In this document: piece after piece, positions 1 through 6,316 of the stretch
How positions within the stretch are numbered: position 1 is the stretch's first letter
How the letters are laid out: each line of letters opens with the position of its first letter
NCBI GenBank assembly: GCA_937881505.1
Contig: CALGEM010000128.1
Location: forward strand, 1 to 9,142
Source: an uncultured euryarchaeote
GTDB taxonomy: Archaea; Thermoplasmatota; Poseidoniia; Poseidoniales; Poseidoniaceae
Reading direction: 5' to 3'
DNA: 9,142 bases
The notes under the pieces: generated by a model
The model's input: the letters and a program-made list of their open reading frames with translations, nothing else
Database searches by the model: none
Told to the model about the DNA's origin: nothing
Translations under genes and position numbers: made by a program

Positions 1-55
1 ACTGGAAATCGCGTGGGATCTTCCCACGGGAGTTCAAATCTCCCTCTCGGCGCCA
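1..55 (+). tRNA. tRNA-Ser(GGA), 3' portion, cut by window edge
   Basis: The window opens inside the anticodon arm. The loop CTGGAAA is at 2-8 with anticodon GGA at 4-6, which reads UCC/UCU serine codons. The 3' anticodon stem TCGCG follows, then a long variable arm that pairs TGGGA with TCCCA, as in class II (Ser/Leu) tRNAs. The T arm is GGGAG-TTCAAAT-CTCCC. The acceptor strand TCTCGGC is at 45-51, the discriminator G at 52 and an encoded CCA at 53-55. The discriminator G and long variable arm fit serine. The 5' half lies outside the window. A near-identical tRNA-Ser with the same anticodon lies at 1867-1953 on the other strand, with a different variable arm. Confidence 0.93.
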
Positions 56-59
56 TAAC

Positions 60-76
60 TAACAAAGAAATTAATC
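60..76 (-). terminator. possible T-rich terminator after tRNA-Thr
   Basis: Read on the minus strand just past the CCA of the tRNA-Thr gene, the sequence is T-rich (TTAATTTCTTTG). Short T-runs terminate archaeal transcription, so this could end the tRNA-Thr transcript in the 27-base gap between the two converging tRNA genes. The tract is interrupted and the call rests only on composition and position. Confidence 0.25.
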
Positions 77-82
77 ACACGC

Positions 83-157
83 TGGAGCCACTGGCGAGAT
101 TTGAACTCGCGACCTCCTCATTACCAATGAGGTGCTATACCCCTAAGCCACGGTGGC
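83..157 (-). tRNA. tRNA-Thr(GGT)
   Basis: The reverse complement folds as a complete 75-base tRNA. The acceptor GCCACCG pairs with CAGTGGC, with one C-A mismatch at the sixth pair. The D arm is GCT...AGC with a GG-containing loop. The anticodon stem is CCTCA/TGAGG around the loop TTGGTAA, giving anticodon GGT (plus-strand 123-125), which reads ACC/ACU threonine codons. The variable region has 5 bases, the T arm is GCGAG-TTCAAAT-CTCGC, the discriminator is U and CCA is encoded. It converges on the tRNA-Ser at the left edge. A TATA-like box lies about 27 bases upstream of its 5' end. Confidence 0.95.
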
Positions 158-180
158 AGTGGTCGGCCCACCAGCCAAGC

Positions 181-191
181 GGATATAATCG
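181..191 (-). promoter_or_regulatory. TATA-like box of tRNA-Thr
   Basis: On the minus strand the sequence reads GATTATATCC, a good match to an archaeal TATA box. It is centred about 28 bases upstream of the tRNA-Thr 5' end at 157, the spacing expected for TBP/TFB promoters when transcription starts at or near the mature tRNA end. Confidence 0.6.
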
Positions 192-208
192 CTTCGCGAA
201 TCCAATCA

Positions 209-1756
209 TCACGTAGGTAACCGATACAGAGTCCAAGTTCCACCCTGTATACCTCCCGGTACCGAAACGGGGACCTCGTGTGCCCCAATCAATGTCCAAG
301 AGGTGGTATCCACATCAATGGAAGTGCCCGGTGCAACCACCACATAGTCAAGTGTATCTTGGTATGTTTCAACCATGCCTGACGCTGCATCGGGTGTCGC
401 CCACAGGCCATGGATGGATTGAGAGCCGTCGAGGTCAAGGTTGGATTTGAGGACGTACAAATGGTGCATAGCCATGGATTCATGTGCGATGAGGAGAAGA
501 GAATCATCACCCTCCTGCCACGATTCAGAAAGAAATTCACCTGCATCCTCTGACCAAATTTGATGACCGACGAGCGTGGTGAACAGGAGGAAAGGGAGAA
601 CCACAGCGATTGCACGAATCGAAAGCCTATCGTCGGAGGGAGAACCAATCTCAACTTCACCATCATTCCAGCGCAGTAAAGCCACCAATGGTAGCAAGAG
701 CAATGTGGCATAGCGACCGTTGTTACCCAGAACGATCATCACGCTTGTCAAACTCATGTCCCAAAGCGAAGCCTCCAAGGTCCAAAGGGACGCAACATAG
801 GCAACAAGTCCAGCCATGAGTGCACTGATGTAGACCACCAACATGGTCAAGCCAGACCCCCGAGCGGACCGCAACCGTTGCCACCGTTGCACGAAAAGCG
901 GCCAAAGAAGACAGCCTAGAAGGAGGTACAAAACCGCCGTATCCAACAGCGCAAAAACCGATGCAAAGAGAAATTCCATCGGACGGTCTGCGATGATGGA
1001 AAAAGTGCCTGCTTCGGAAAAAAGGCCGGCGCATGCGATGCCAATGTACACCACGGCAAACGTTAGCCCCCCAACCGACCAAGGATTGCCAAGAAATTGA
1101 CCTTCGCCCGTATACCTACCCGTGTTCCACACCCTGAGCCAGACCTCGGTGGCGATCAGCATGACCAACCAAACGGCCAACGAGGCTATGGGGGAGAAGC
1201 CTTTCCAAACCATGACCAGCAGAACAGAGGTTGCCATGAAGATGCCATTCAACCGCTGTTGGGCAGAGGTCTCCCCCCGGTTAAACCAATACCCAACCAC
1301 GCCAAGCCCCATCAAGAGAGCAAGCGGGGCTTCATCGTAACCTCTGCTCGTCGAAAAAACGAGCACAGGGCTGAGCATCAATAAGGCTGCCCATCTGGGT
1401 TCAAAATCGGGCCTTGATGGTTGATCACGAGGGCGAAGAGAAGCAACAGCTGCAACAAGGACCAAGGATGTGATGGCGGTTATTTTCATCATGGTCTCGC
1501 TGGTGTTCCATGGTGGTATGTAGCCATCGTAAACCGTGTTGGTGTTGACGCTGGTCGTTCCGCTGACCCTTGGTGAGCCCCACGTCAAATCCTGCCCTTC
1601 TGCAACCTCATCGTTCAGTGCATTGAGACGGACATGTGCATCCAATCCAAGGTCACTGTGAAACGCAGCGTAGATGTGCAAGAGAAACCCGAGCAAGAAG
1701 ACCAACGCCCACCTTCGGTGGTGAACGCCATCCTCCTGCTCCATGATGCACACCAT
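209..1756 (-). CDS. GT-C-like multi-pass membrane protein (putative glycosyltransferase)
   Basis: The product has 515 residues and about 11 hydrophobic segments. There is one near residues 16-32, a cluster from about 87 to 208, and others near 227-247, 258-286, 302-325, 348-362 and 382-399. A soluble C-terminal part of about 115 residues follows. The layout resembles GT-C fold polyprenyl-phosphate-sugar transferases (GT39/PMT type). An acidic motif follows the first helix (SDLGLDAHVR, Asp35 and Asp39), a large extracytoplasmic loop (about 33-86) precedes helix two, a second acidic site is GYDEAP (139-144), and NNGRY (345-349) precedes a late helix. No specific family can be fixed by eye. ATG at 1756 is used here; ATG at 1744 (residue 5) is equally possible. 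A weak TATA-like CTAATACC lies about 28 bases upstream. The gene stands alone between tRNA genes, so context gives no substrate. It could instead be an uncharacterised membrane protein of the same fold. Confidence 0.8.
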   Translation of the reverse strand: MVCIMEQEDGVHHRRWALVFLLGFLLHIYAAFHSDLGLDAHVRLNALNDEVAEGQDLTWGSPRVSGTTSVNTNTVYDGYIPPWNTSETMMKITAITSLVLVAAVASLRPRDQPSRPDFEPRWAALLMLSPVLVFSTSRGYDEAPLALLMGLGVVGYWFNRGETSAQQRLNGIFMATSVLLVMVWKGFSPIASLAVWLVMLIATEVWLRVWNTGRYTGEGQFLGNPWSVGGLTFAVVYIGIACAGLFSEAGTFSIIADRPMEFLFASVFALLDTAVLYLLLGCLLWPLFVQRWQRLRSARGSGLTMLVVYISALMAGLVAYVASLWTLEASLWDMSLTSVMIVLGNNGRYATLLLLPLVALLRWNDGEVEIGSPSDDRLSIRAIAVVLPFLLFTTLVGHQIWSEDAGEFLSESWQEGDDSLLLIAHESMAMHHLYVLKSNLDLDGSQSIHGLWATPDAASGMVETYQDTLDYVVVAPGTSIDVDTTSWTLIGAHEVPVSVPGGIQGGTWTLYRLPT

Positions 1757-1786
1757 CCTTCATCCGGTCATGGAGGTTGCGGTATT

Positions 1787-1860
1787 AGCGCAGAGAGAGA
1801 TTCGAACTTGCGAACAGTTTTCTGTTCTATGGCCCAACTCATCTCGTCTCGACATGTGCT
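1787..1860 (-). pseudogene. decayed tRNA-like sequence (possible tRNA-Ser remnant)
   Basis: Just downstream of the intact tRNA-Ser and on the same strand is a tRNA 3'-half-like sequence. A T-loop signature TTCGAAT is followed by CTCTCTCTGCGC, closely matching the T arm and acceptor end of the neighbouring tRNA-Ser (TTCAAAT then CTCTCTCTCGGCG). A perfect 6-bp hairpin GAACAG-AAAA-CTGTTC (1812-1827) sits where a class II variable arm would be, preceded by TGGGCC, which also occurs in the tRNA-Ser variable region. The T stem is broken (GCAAG against CTCTC), there is no CCA, and no recognisable D arm or anticodon arm is present. A weak 5' acceptor match (GCACATG) ends at 1859. It is best read as a dead tandem copy or an attachment-site-like remnant. 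Chance similarity is possible. Confidence 0.35.
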
Positions 1861-1866
1861 GTTGTT

Positions 1867-1953
1867 TGGCGCCGAGAGAGAGATTTGAACTCCCGAGGGA
1901 ACGGGCCCACGCGATTTCCAGTCGCGCGCACTACCAGGCTATGCGATCTCGGC
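1867..1953 (-). tRNA. tRNA-Ser(GGA), second copy
   Basis: The reverse complement is a complete 87-base class II tRNA. The acceptor GCCGAGA pairs perfectly with TCTCGGC. The D arm is GCA/TGC with a loop containing GG. The anticodon stem CGCGA/TCGCG holds the loop CTGGAAA with anticodon GGA (plus-strand 1917-1919). A 15-base variable arm with GGG/CCC pairing follows, then the T arm GGGAG-TTCAAAT-CTCTC with one G-U pair, discriminator G and encoded CCA. It shares its anticodon arm and acceptor end with the partial tRNA-Ser at 1-55, but the variable arm differs. The two genes are inverted with 3' ends facing each other. A TATA-like box lies 27-33 bases upstream. Confidence 0.96.
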
Positions 1954-2059
1954 TCTAACTCGCCGAACCCCACTTCTCGTTTAACCATCACCCTCCAGTT
2001 GGGAGAAATGGAAGCGCCGAAGCGAAAGGACTCAAAGGGGCGAATGACAGCCAAGGAAC
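1954..2059. other. intergenic region between divergent tRNA-Ser and membrane-protein operon
   Basis: This stretch separates the minus-strand tRNA-Ser from the plus-strand operon. It holds the tRNA TATA-like box near 1980-1986. No convincing TATA box for the plus-strand operon is seen here, and CATACAACC at 2101-2109 may serve if translation starts at 2123 or 2132. No small ORF or RNA structure stands out. Confidence 0.4.
1979..1988 (-). promoter_or_regulatory. TATA-like box of tRNA-Ser
   Basis: On the minus strand the sequence reads GATGGTTAAACG. The GGTTAAA core lies 27-33 bases upstream of the tRNA-Ser 5' end at 1953, matching the expected archaeal TATA position. The match is moderate and the call rests on spacing plus sequence. 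Confidence 0.45.
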
Positions 2060-3193
2060 ATGGCCGAGGAGACGGGAGACGGGGGCGAGGACCCACTCGC
2101 CCATACAACCCTCCCGTTTCGTATGGCTGAGATGAACTTGGCACGACCGATTCCATCTCAATACCCGATGGCAGAAACGCTCAATACATTGCGAAAGGAA
2201 TGGATGTTCCATCTCAAACTCCTCCGGAGAGAATGGAAACGAGAACATTACATCGCTGTGGCTTTCGGAGCCATCGCGCTGTGCCTTGGTTCAATTTCAA
2301 CTGAACTTTGGGGAGGTGGAAACGCCAAACTGAGCGGATTGGACGGCATCTTGGCCATCAACGGCTTCCAATTCTTCCAAATGTTGGTCTCCATCATCTG
2401 CTGGGGATGGTTTACCTACCAAGCATGGATGCTCTTCCCCATCATGCGCGTTCACGCCATTTCCTTGTTGTTCATGTGGAATGCGTTGTATGGGGCGCAA
2501 ATTTTCTTCCATCGAACCAATCCAAATTTCCCTCTTTCTCTTAACCTAGCGGACATGATGGAAGGGACGCTTATTCTTCTCATCGTCTTCTTTTTCCTCT
2601 TTTTCTTCTGGAAAGCCGTGGTCGAGACGAGGGATTTACACGTTGAAGTCCACCATCTCCATGAGGATGTTCGCGTCATGGAAGCCTCACTTGCCGAACA
2701 TTCTCTCCGAGGTTGGACCGCCATGTTTGGAATCTGGGTGTTTCTCGTAACCGTGTCGTCATGGGCGGGTCTTCACCATGTTGCTGCCTACGGTGATGCC
2801 AACATCGGCTATCTCGTCCTCCACCTGCTCACGGGCTTGCCCGCCGTCCCCCTCCTCTTGTTCGTACTTTGGTACCCACAACGCATGCTCGGCAATCAAA
2901 CCAGTGTTCGCACCCGTGCTGCTGTTGACGCTGCCCTCGAAATGTCTGGCGAGGCACCCTCCAGAATCAAAAAGACCTCCAGTTGCCCAGAATGTGGGCA
3001 TGACTCCAAGGTCGCCGTTAATGCGTCTGGAGAATTGACCTATCCATGCCTTTCCGTAGGTTGCAAAACAACCGTCGTTGTCGGCACGACATGTCCCACC
3101 TGCGATGTTTCCATGCCCAAACGAATCGCTTGTCCGGGTTGCGGTGTGAACGCTCCCGCCATGGATTACCTACCCGACCAGGAGGCTTGGTGA
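2060..3193 (+). CDS. six-helix membrane protein with C-terminal double zinc ribbon
   Basis: The product has 377 residues from the first ATG. There are six hydrophobic helices at about 64-84, 96-118, 128-149, 167-188 (very Phe-rich), 220-242 and 249-272. Between helices four and five lies a charged, helical stretch (189-217). The C-terminal ~70 residues carry two zinc-ribbon-like Cys sets: Cys309/Cys312 with Cys330/Cys335, and Cys345/Cys348 with Cys358/Cys361 (CPEC, CPTC, CPGCG motifs). The true start is uncertain. ATGs at 2123 (residue 22), 2132 (residue 25) and 2168 (residue 37) are alternatives, none has a clear ribosome binding site, and residues 1-21 look less protein-like. I recognise no named family. 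The tail would face the cytoplasm if all six helices are real and the N terminus is inside. It is first in a three-gene run, with its TGA directly followed by the next ATG, so it is probably co-translated with the desulfurase-like enzyme. Confidence 0.83.
   Translation: MAEETGDGGEDPLAHTTLPFRMAEMNLARPIPSQYPMAETLNTLRKEWMFHLKLLRREWKREHYIAVAFGAIALCLGSISTELWGGGNAKLSGLDGILAINGFQFFQMLVSIICWGWFTYQAWMLFPIMRVHAISLLFMWNALYGAQIFFHRTNPNFPLSLNLADMMEGTLILLIVFFFLFFFWKAVVETRDLHVEVHHLHEDVRVMEASLAEHSLRGWTAMFGIWVFLVTVSSWAGLHHVAAYGDANIGYLVLHLLTGLPAVPLLLFVLWYPQRMLGNQTSVRTRAAVDAALEMSGEAPSRIKKTSSCPECGHDSKVAVNASGELTYPCLSVGCKTTVVVGTTCPTCDVSMPKRIACPGCGVNAPAMDYLPDQEAW
3180..3185 (+). promoter_or_regulatory. strong ribosome binding site for the desulfurase-like gene
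   Basis: AGGAGG lies inside the last codons of the upstream membrane-protein gene, 8 bases before the ATG at 3194. It fixes that start and supports translational coupling of the two genes. Confidence 0.75.
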
Positions 3194-4408
3194 ATGCTCA
3201 ACAACTGCCGAAACGATTTCCCAACACTTCAAGGAGAAAACCCCCCAGCTTACCTTGACAACGCTTGCGTCACGCTCAAGCCTCAATCGGTCATTGACAG
3301 CATCCATCGCTATTACACCGAGACACCAGGGTGTGGTGGACGTTCCGTTCACAGGTACGGTACGGCTGTTTCAAAGGCCGTTGCCGATGCAAGAACCAAG
3401 TTGGGTTCGTTCCTCAATGCAGCCACACCCAACGAAATTGTCTTCACGCGAAATGCCACGCATTCCATCAATCAAATCGCCCATGGCATGACATGGAACA
3501 AAGGCGATGTCGTACTTACATCCGACAGAGAACACAACTCAAACTTGGTTCCATGGCTCCAACTTGAACAAGAGCAAGGTATCGACCACAGGGTTGTGCC
3601 CAGCCAAGCAGACAACAGCTTTGACATGGAGGCCTTTGAAGCGGCCTGTGCAGATGCTGGTGAACGACTGAAGATGGTGGCCATGAGCCATGTTGGGAAC
3701 CTCGACGGGGTGGAGATTCCCATCGCTGAGGTCACCAAAGTCGCCCATGACCACGGGGCTCTTGTCGCCATTGACGGGGCCCAATCAACACCGCACATGA
3801 ACGTCGACGTCCAGGCACTTGACATTGACTTCCTCTCCTTTTCCATCCACAAAATGTGTGGACCCTCCGGCATGGGAGGTCTTTGGGGTCGCTACGAGTT
3901 GTTGGATGGTTTGCGCACCATTCAATCCGGAGGACAAACCGTCGCCTCATCAACCTACACCGATGCAACATGGGCCAAACCTCCTGCTCGGTTCGAAGGT
4001 GGTTTAGGGAACTTTTCTGGCATGATGGCCACGGGCGCTGCCATCGATTACCTCGCCGGCCTCGACATGAATGCTGTCCACGAGCATGAAATCAAGTTGA
4101 ACCAAATCATGACCGACGGCGTCAAGGACCTTCCTGGTCTTTCGATCATCGGGCCAGAAGACCCGAGAAAAAGGGGCGGAATCTGTTCTCTCTTGATGGA
4201 CGGTTTACCTGCTCATGACGTTGCCCTTCTCTTGGACGAAGCCGCTGGTGTGATGGTAAGAAGTGGCCAACACTGCGTCCACTCTTGGTTTGCAGACCGG
4301 GGCCACCCCCAAGGCTCGCTTCGAGCCTCAGCCTATCTTTACAATAACGAAGACGATGTCCGCCGATTTGTGGATACACTGACTGAAATAGTTCACACAC
4401 TGGGTTGA
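3194..4408 (+). CDS. SufS-like cysteine desulfurase (class V aminotransferase fold)
   Basis: The product is 404 residues, the usual length for the SufS/CsdA group of PLP enzymes, which take sulfur from cysteine as a persulfide and release alanine, supplying Fe-S cluster or thiolation pathways. Visible family marks are an N-terminal YLDNAC strand (20-25), the cofactor-binding ATHSINQ (88-94), the active-site His in DREHNSNLVPW (His114), Asp194 and Gln197 in AIDGAQ, the PLP Schiff-base lysine Lys220 in FSIHKMCGPSG, the catalytic Cys361 in RSGQHC, and a substrate-binding Arg377 in SLRAS. It departs from bacterial SufS in the loop PGCGGRSVHRYG (45-56), which carries an extra Cys47; Cys25 is also unusual. 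A function as a cysteine desulfurase is likely, but a related lyase acting on another sulfur or selenium substrate is possible. No SufBCD or scaffold gene is nearby. It follows the zinc-ribbon membrane gene with zero spacing and precedes the protease gene by 4 bases. Confidence 0.92.
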   Translation: MLNNCRNDFPTLQGENPPAYLDNACVTLKPQSVIDSIHRYYTETPGCGGRSVHRYGTAVSKAVADARTKLGSFLNAATPNEIVFTRNATHSINQIAHGMTWNKGDVVLTSDREHNSNLVPWLQLEQEQGIDHRVVPSQADNSFDMEAFEAACADAGERLKMVAMSHVGNLDGVEIPIAEVTKVAHDHGALVAIDGAQSTPHMNVDVQALDIDFLSFSIHKMCGPSGMGGLWGRYELLDGLRTIQSGGQTVASSTYTDATWAKPPARFEGGLGNFSGMMATGAAIDYLAGLDMNAVHEHEIKLNQIMTDGVKDLPGLSIIGPEDPRKRGGICSLLMDGLPAHDVALLLDEAAGVMVRSGQHCVHSWFADRGHPQGSLRASAYLYNNEDDVRRFVDTLTEIVHTLG

Positions 4409-4412
4409 CGTC

Positions 4413-5585
4413 ATGTCGATTTACGACTTTTCTCCTCCGCCTTCTGACGAAGACGAGGAGGTGGCATTGACCCCCATTCTTCTTGGCGAGTCAAAGGATG
4501 ACCAATCCGATGTTCGTTTCATCAAACTCTTGGTGAGTTTCACGTTAGGTATCACGCTCATCCTCGCCGCAGGCTACCTCGCAGCGGTTGTCCTGAGCGA
4601 TGGGGCGATTCTGTTGCGCCCCAGTGAGGTTGCGCTTGAACGCCATGCGAATTACAACACCCTCATTCAGCCTGCCGATGAAGCATTGACCGGGGCAGGG
4701 GTGGTGGCGTGCATTGTTGATTCAGGCCTTGCACCCGGCCACGAAGACCTGGAAGGCATCAACCTCGTGGGATGGAAGGATTTCGTCAACGGGAACAACC
4801 AACCCTACGATGATCACGGTCATGGCACATCGATGGCGGGAATTTTGGTCGCCAATGGTTGGCTCAAGGGTGTTGCAAGAGATGTGGATTTACTGGTCGC
4901 CAAAGCCCTTGGTTCAGATGGCAGCGGCGATGATGCAACCGTGGCCGAAGCCATCGATTGGTGCGTCCAAAACGGCGCTCATGTCATCTCGCTTTCCTTG
5001 GGCGGTGCTCCCGATGTTCTCCCCTTCACTTTGGGGTCGGGGCGAAGTTCGGGCGATGCTGCCAACGATGCCATCGATGCGGGCGTCTATGTGGTTGCAG
5101 CAGCGGGTAATGATGGTGAAGACGATGACGGCGATGTCGCCCATCCATCAAGTGAGGCCGGCGTTATTGCAGTGGGTGGTGTCACCATCAAAGGCACACA
5201 CTGGTCGGGGTCCTCGAAGGGCGATAACAACGGACGATTGCTACCTCTCCCTGTTTTGATGCCTCGAGGTGACCCAAACAAGAAGCCCGAAATTGTCGCT
5301 CCTGCTGAAGGCGTCCCCGTGCTCCTCGAAAATGGTGGATGGGGGATTGCCGACGGAACAAGTGCAGCAACGGTCTATGTCACCGGTGCGCTGTGTCTGT
5401 TGCTTGAGGAAAAACCCAGCCTGAAAGCTGACCAGTCCGATGGTGGAGCAGATACCGTCAACGCTGTCAAGCAATGGCTGATGAACAGTGCAGTACCTGA
5501 AGAGGGACAAAGCACACACGATGATTACTACGGGTACGGCTTGCTGAGTATTCGTGGACTGATTACCGAAGCGTCTCAGGCTTGA
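4413..5585 (+). CDS. membrane-anchored subtilisin-like serine protease (S8 family)
   Basis: The product has 390 residues. An acidic cytoplasmic N-terminal segment of about 35 residues is followed by one membrane helix (about 36-62), so the catalytic domain should lie outside the cell. The subtilase triad is intact: Asp103 in IVDSGL, His137 in HGHGTSMAG, and Ser317 in DGTSAAT. The oxyanion Asn233 is in AAAGND. The serine motif lacks the proline that usually follows (GTSxAxP), reading GTSAATVY. Only about 30 residues separate the helix from the catalytic domain, too short for a usual I9 inhibitor propeptide. Aspartate-rich loops (233-241) might bind calcium, which is inference. The gene starts 4 bases after the desulfurase-like gene, with no strong ribosome binding site, and is last in the operon. 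It converges on the methyltransferase gene with a 10-base overlap. Natural substrates are unknown. Confidence 0.93.
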   Translation: MSIYDFSPPPSDEDEEVALTPILLGESKDDQSDVRFIKLLVSFTLGITLILAAGYLAAVVLSDGAILLRPSEVALERHANYNTLIQPADEALTGAGVVACIVDSGLAPGHEDLEGINLVGWKDFVNGNNQPYDDHGHGTSMAGILVANGWLKGVARDVDLLVAKALGSDGSGDDATVAEAIDWCVQNGAHVISLSLGGAPDVLPFTLGSGRSSGDAANDAIDAGVYVVAAAGNDGEDDDGDVAHPSSEAGVIAVGGVTIKGTHWSGSSKGDNNGRLLPLPVLMPRGDPNKKPEIVAPAEGVPVLLENGGWGIADGTSAATVYVTGALCLLLEEKPSLKADQSDGGADTVNAVKQWLMNSAVPEEGQSTHDDYYGYGLLSIRGLITEASQA

Positions 5586-6316
5586 CGGGGCAGCCAAGCA
5601 ACAAGCGTGCCCCCGAACAAAGGCATGAACGCTAAGTGGTGGGTCTCCTTGGAGTCCCCAATCACCTCAATCCAACGATTAAATCCGTTGACCAAGGCCA
5701 TCCCTTGCTCATCATCTTCATCGATTTCACCGCTCGGCATATCGGGCTCCACGGTGAACATGACCCCGTTGGGGTTCAGCAGCGGAAGATAACTCGCAAC
5801 CAATCCTGCCCTTTGCGGTGATGGACCGTCGATGATGATGACATCATACCCAGGTTCAAATGGCGTCTGTGACAACTCTGTGTTCGTAGCGGCAGCAAGT
5901 TGCCAAGCCTGGTGTTCAGCAGCGAGTTGATTTGGTTCACCCACCACAACCCTCGCCCAAGGCATAGCTTCGTATCGTTGCAACAAGCGTTGGAGGATAA
6001 CACCAAATTTCCCACCCTGCTCTACGAGCGTCAGGGTCAATGGACGGGCATCCGCCCGCTCAAACTGGTCCAAAAGCCAGGCCGTACGGTGGCCAATGCT
6101 GGCCCCAACCTCCAAAACCGTAGAGGGCTGGAGACGCCCGACAGCGTCTCGTAAGCGACGGTGAACTGAGATGGACCATGTAGAGAGGCCCATATGTTGG
6201 AGTTGAGTGTGAATGTTCGCAGCAATTTCTGGTTCATCGCGGGGTTGTTGTGCGTCCTTGGCCAACAAAAACGCAAGGATTTCCTCGCGCTCAACTTCAC
6301 TAGGGAGGTCAGCCAT
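5576..6316 (-). CDS. class I SAM-dependent methyltransferase, O-methyltransferase-like
   Basis: The product has 246 residues from ATG at 6316. It has a Rossmann-type SAM-binding region: motif I VLEVGASIGHRT (67-78), an acidic residue ending strand two in LTLVEQ (Glu99), and a strand-four motif YDVIIIDGPSP (157-167) typical of O-methyltransferases and related enzymes. Next comes a strand-five region, LLNPNGVMFTVEP (179-191). The N-terminal ~60 residues are helical and may form a cap. The reading frame stays open upstream to 6544, but that part overlaps the divergent zinc-finger gene and is low-complexity Ser/Pro-rich, so ATG at 6316 is preferred. The substrate cannot be told from sequence. The 3' end overlaps the protease gene tail to tail by 10 bases. 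Confidence 0.85.
   Translation of the reverse strand: MADLPSEVEREEILAFLLAKDAQQPRDEPEIAANIHTQLQHMGLSTWSISVHRRLRDAVGRLQPSTVLEVGASIGHRTAWLLDQFERADARPLTLTLVEQGGKFGVILQRLLQRYEAMPWARVVVGEPNQLAAEHQAWQLAAATNTELSQTPFEPGYDVIIIDGPSPQRAGLVASYLPLLNPNGVMFTVEPDMPSGEIDEDDEQGMALVNGFNRWIEVIGDSKETHHLAFMPLFGGTLVAWLPRQA

Noticed and set aside
13..216. Open frame over the left tRNA genes
   Set aside because: It runs across a tRNA-Ser tail and an antisense tRNA-Thr. The peptide has no family features.
1812..1827. Perfect hairpin GAACAG-TTTT-CTGTTC as an intrinsic terminator
   Set aside because: There is no T-run after the stem on either strand, and archaeal termination depends on T-tracts rather than hairpins. 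Its position fits better with a tRNA-like variable arm.
4714..5259. 181-residue open frame inside the protease gene
   Set aside because: It is in another frame of the subtilase, whose triad is intact. The peptide is rich in Trp, Met and Ser with no domain pattern.
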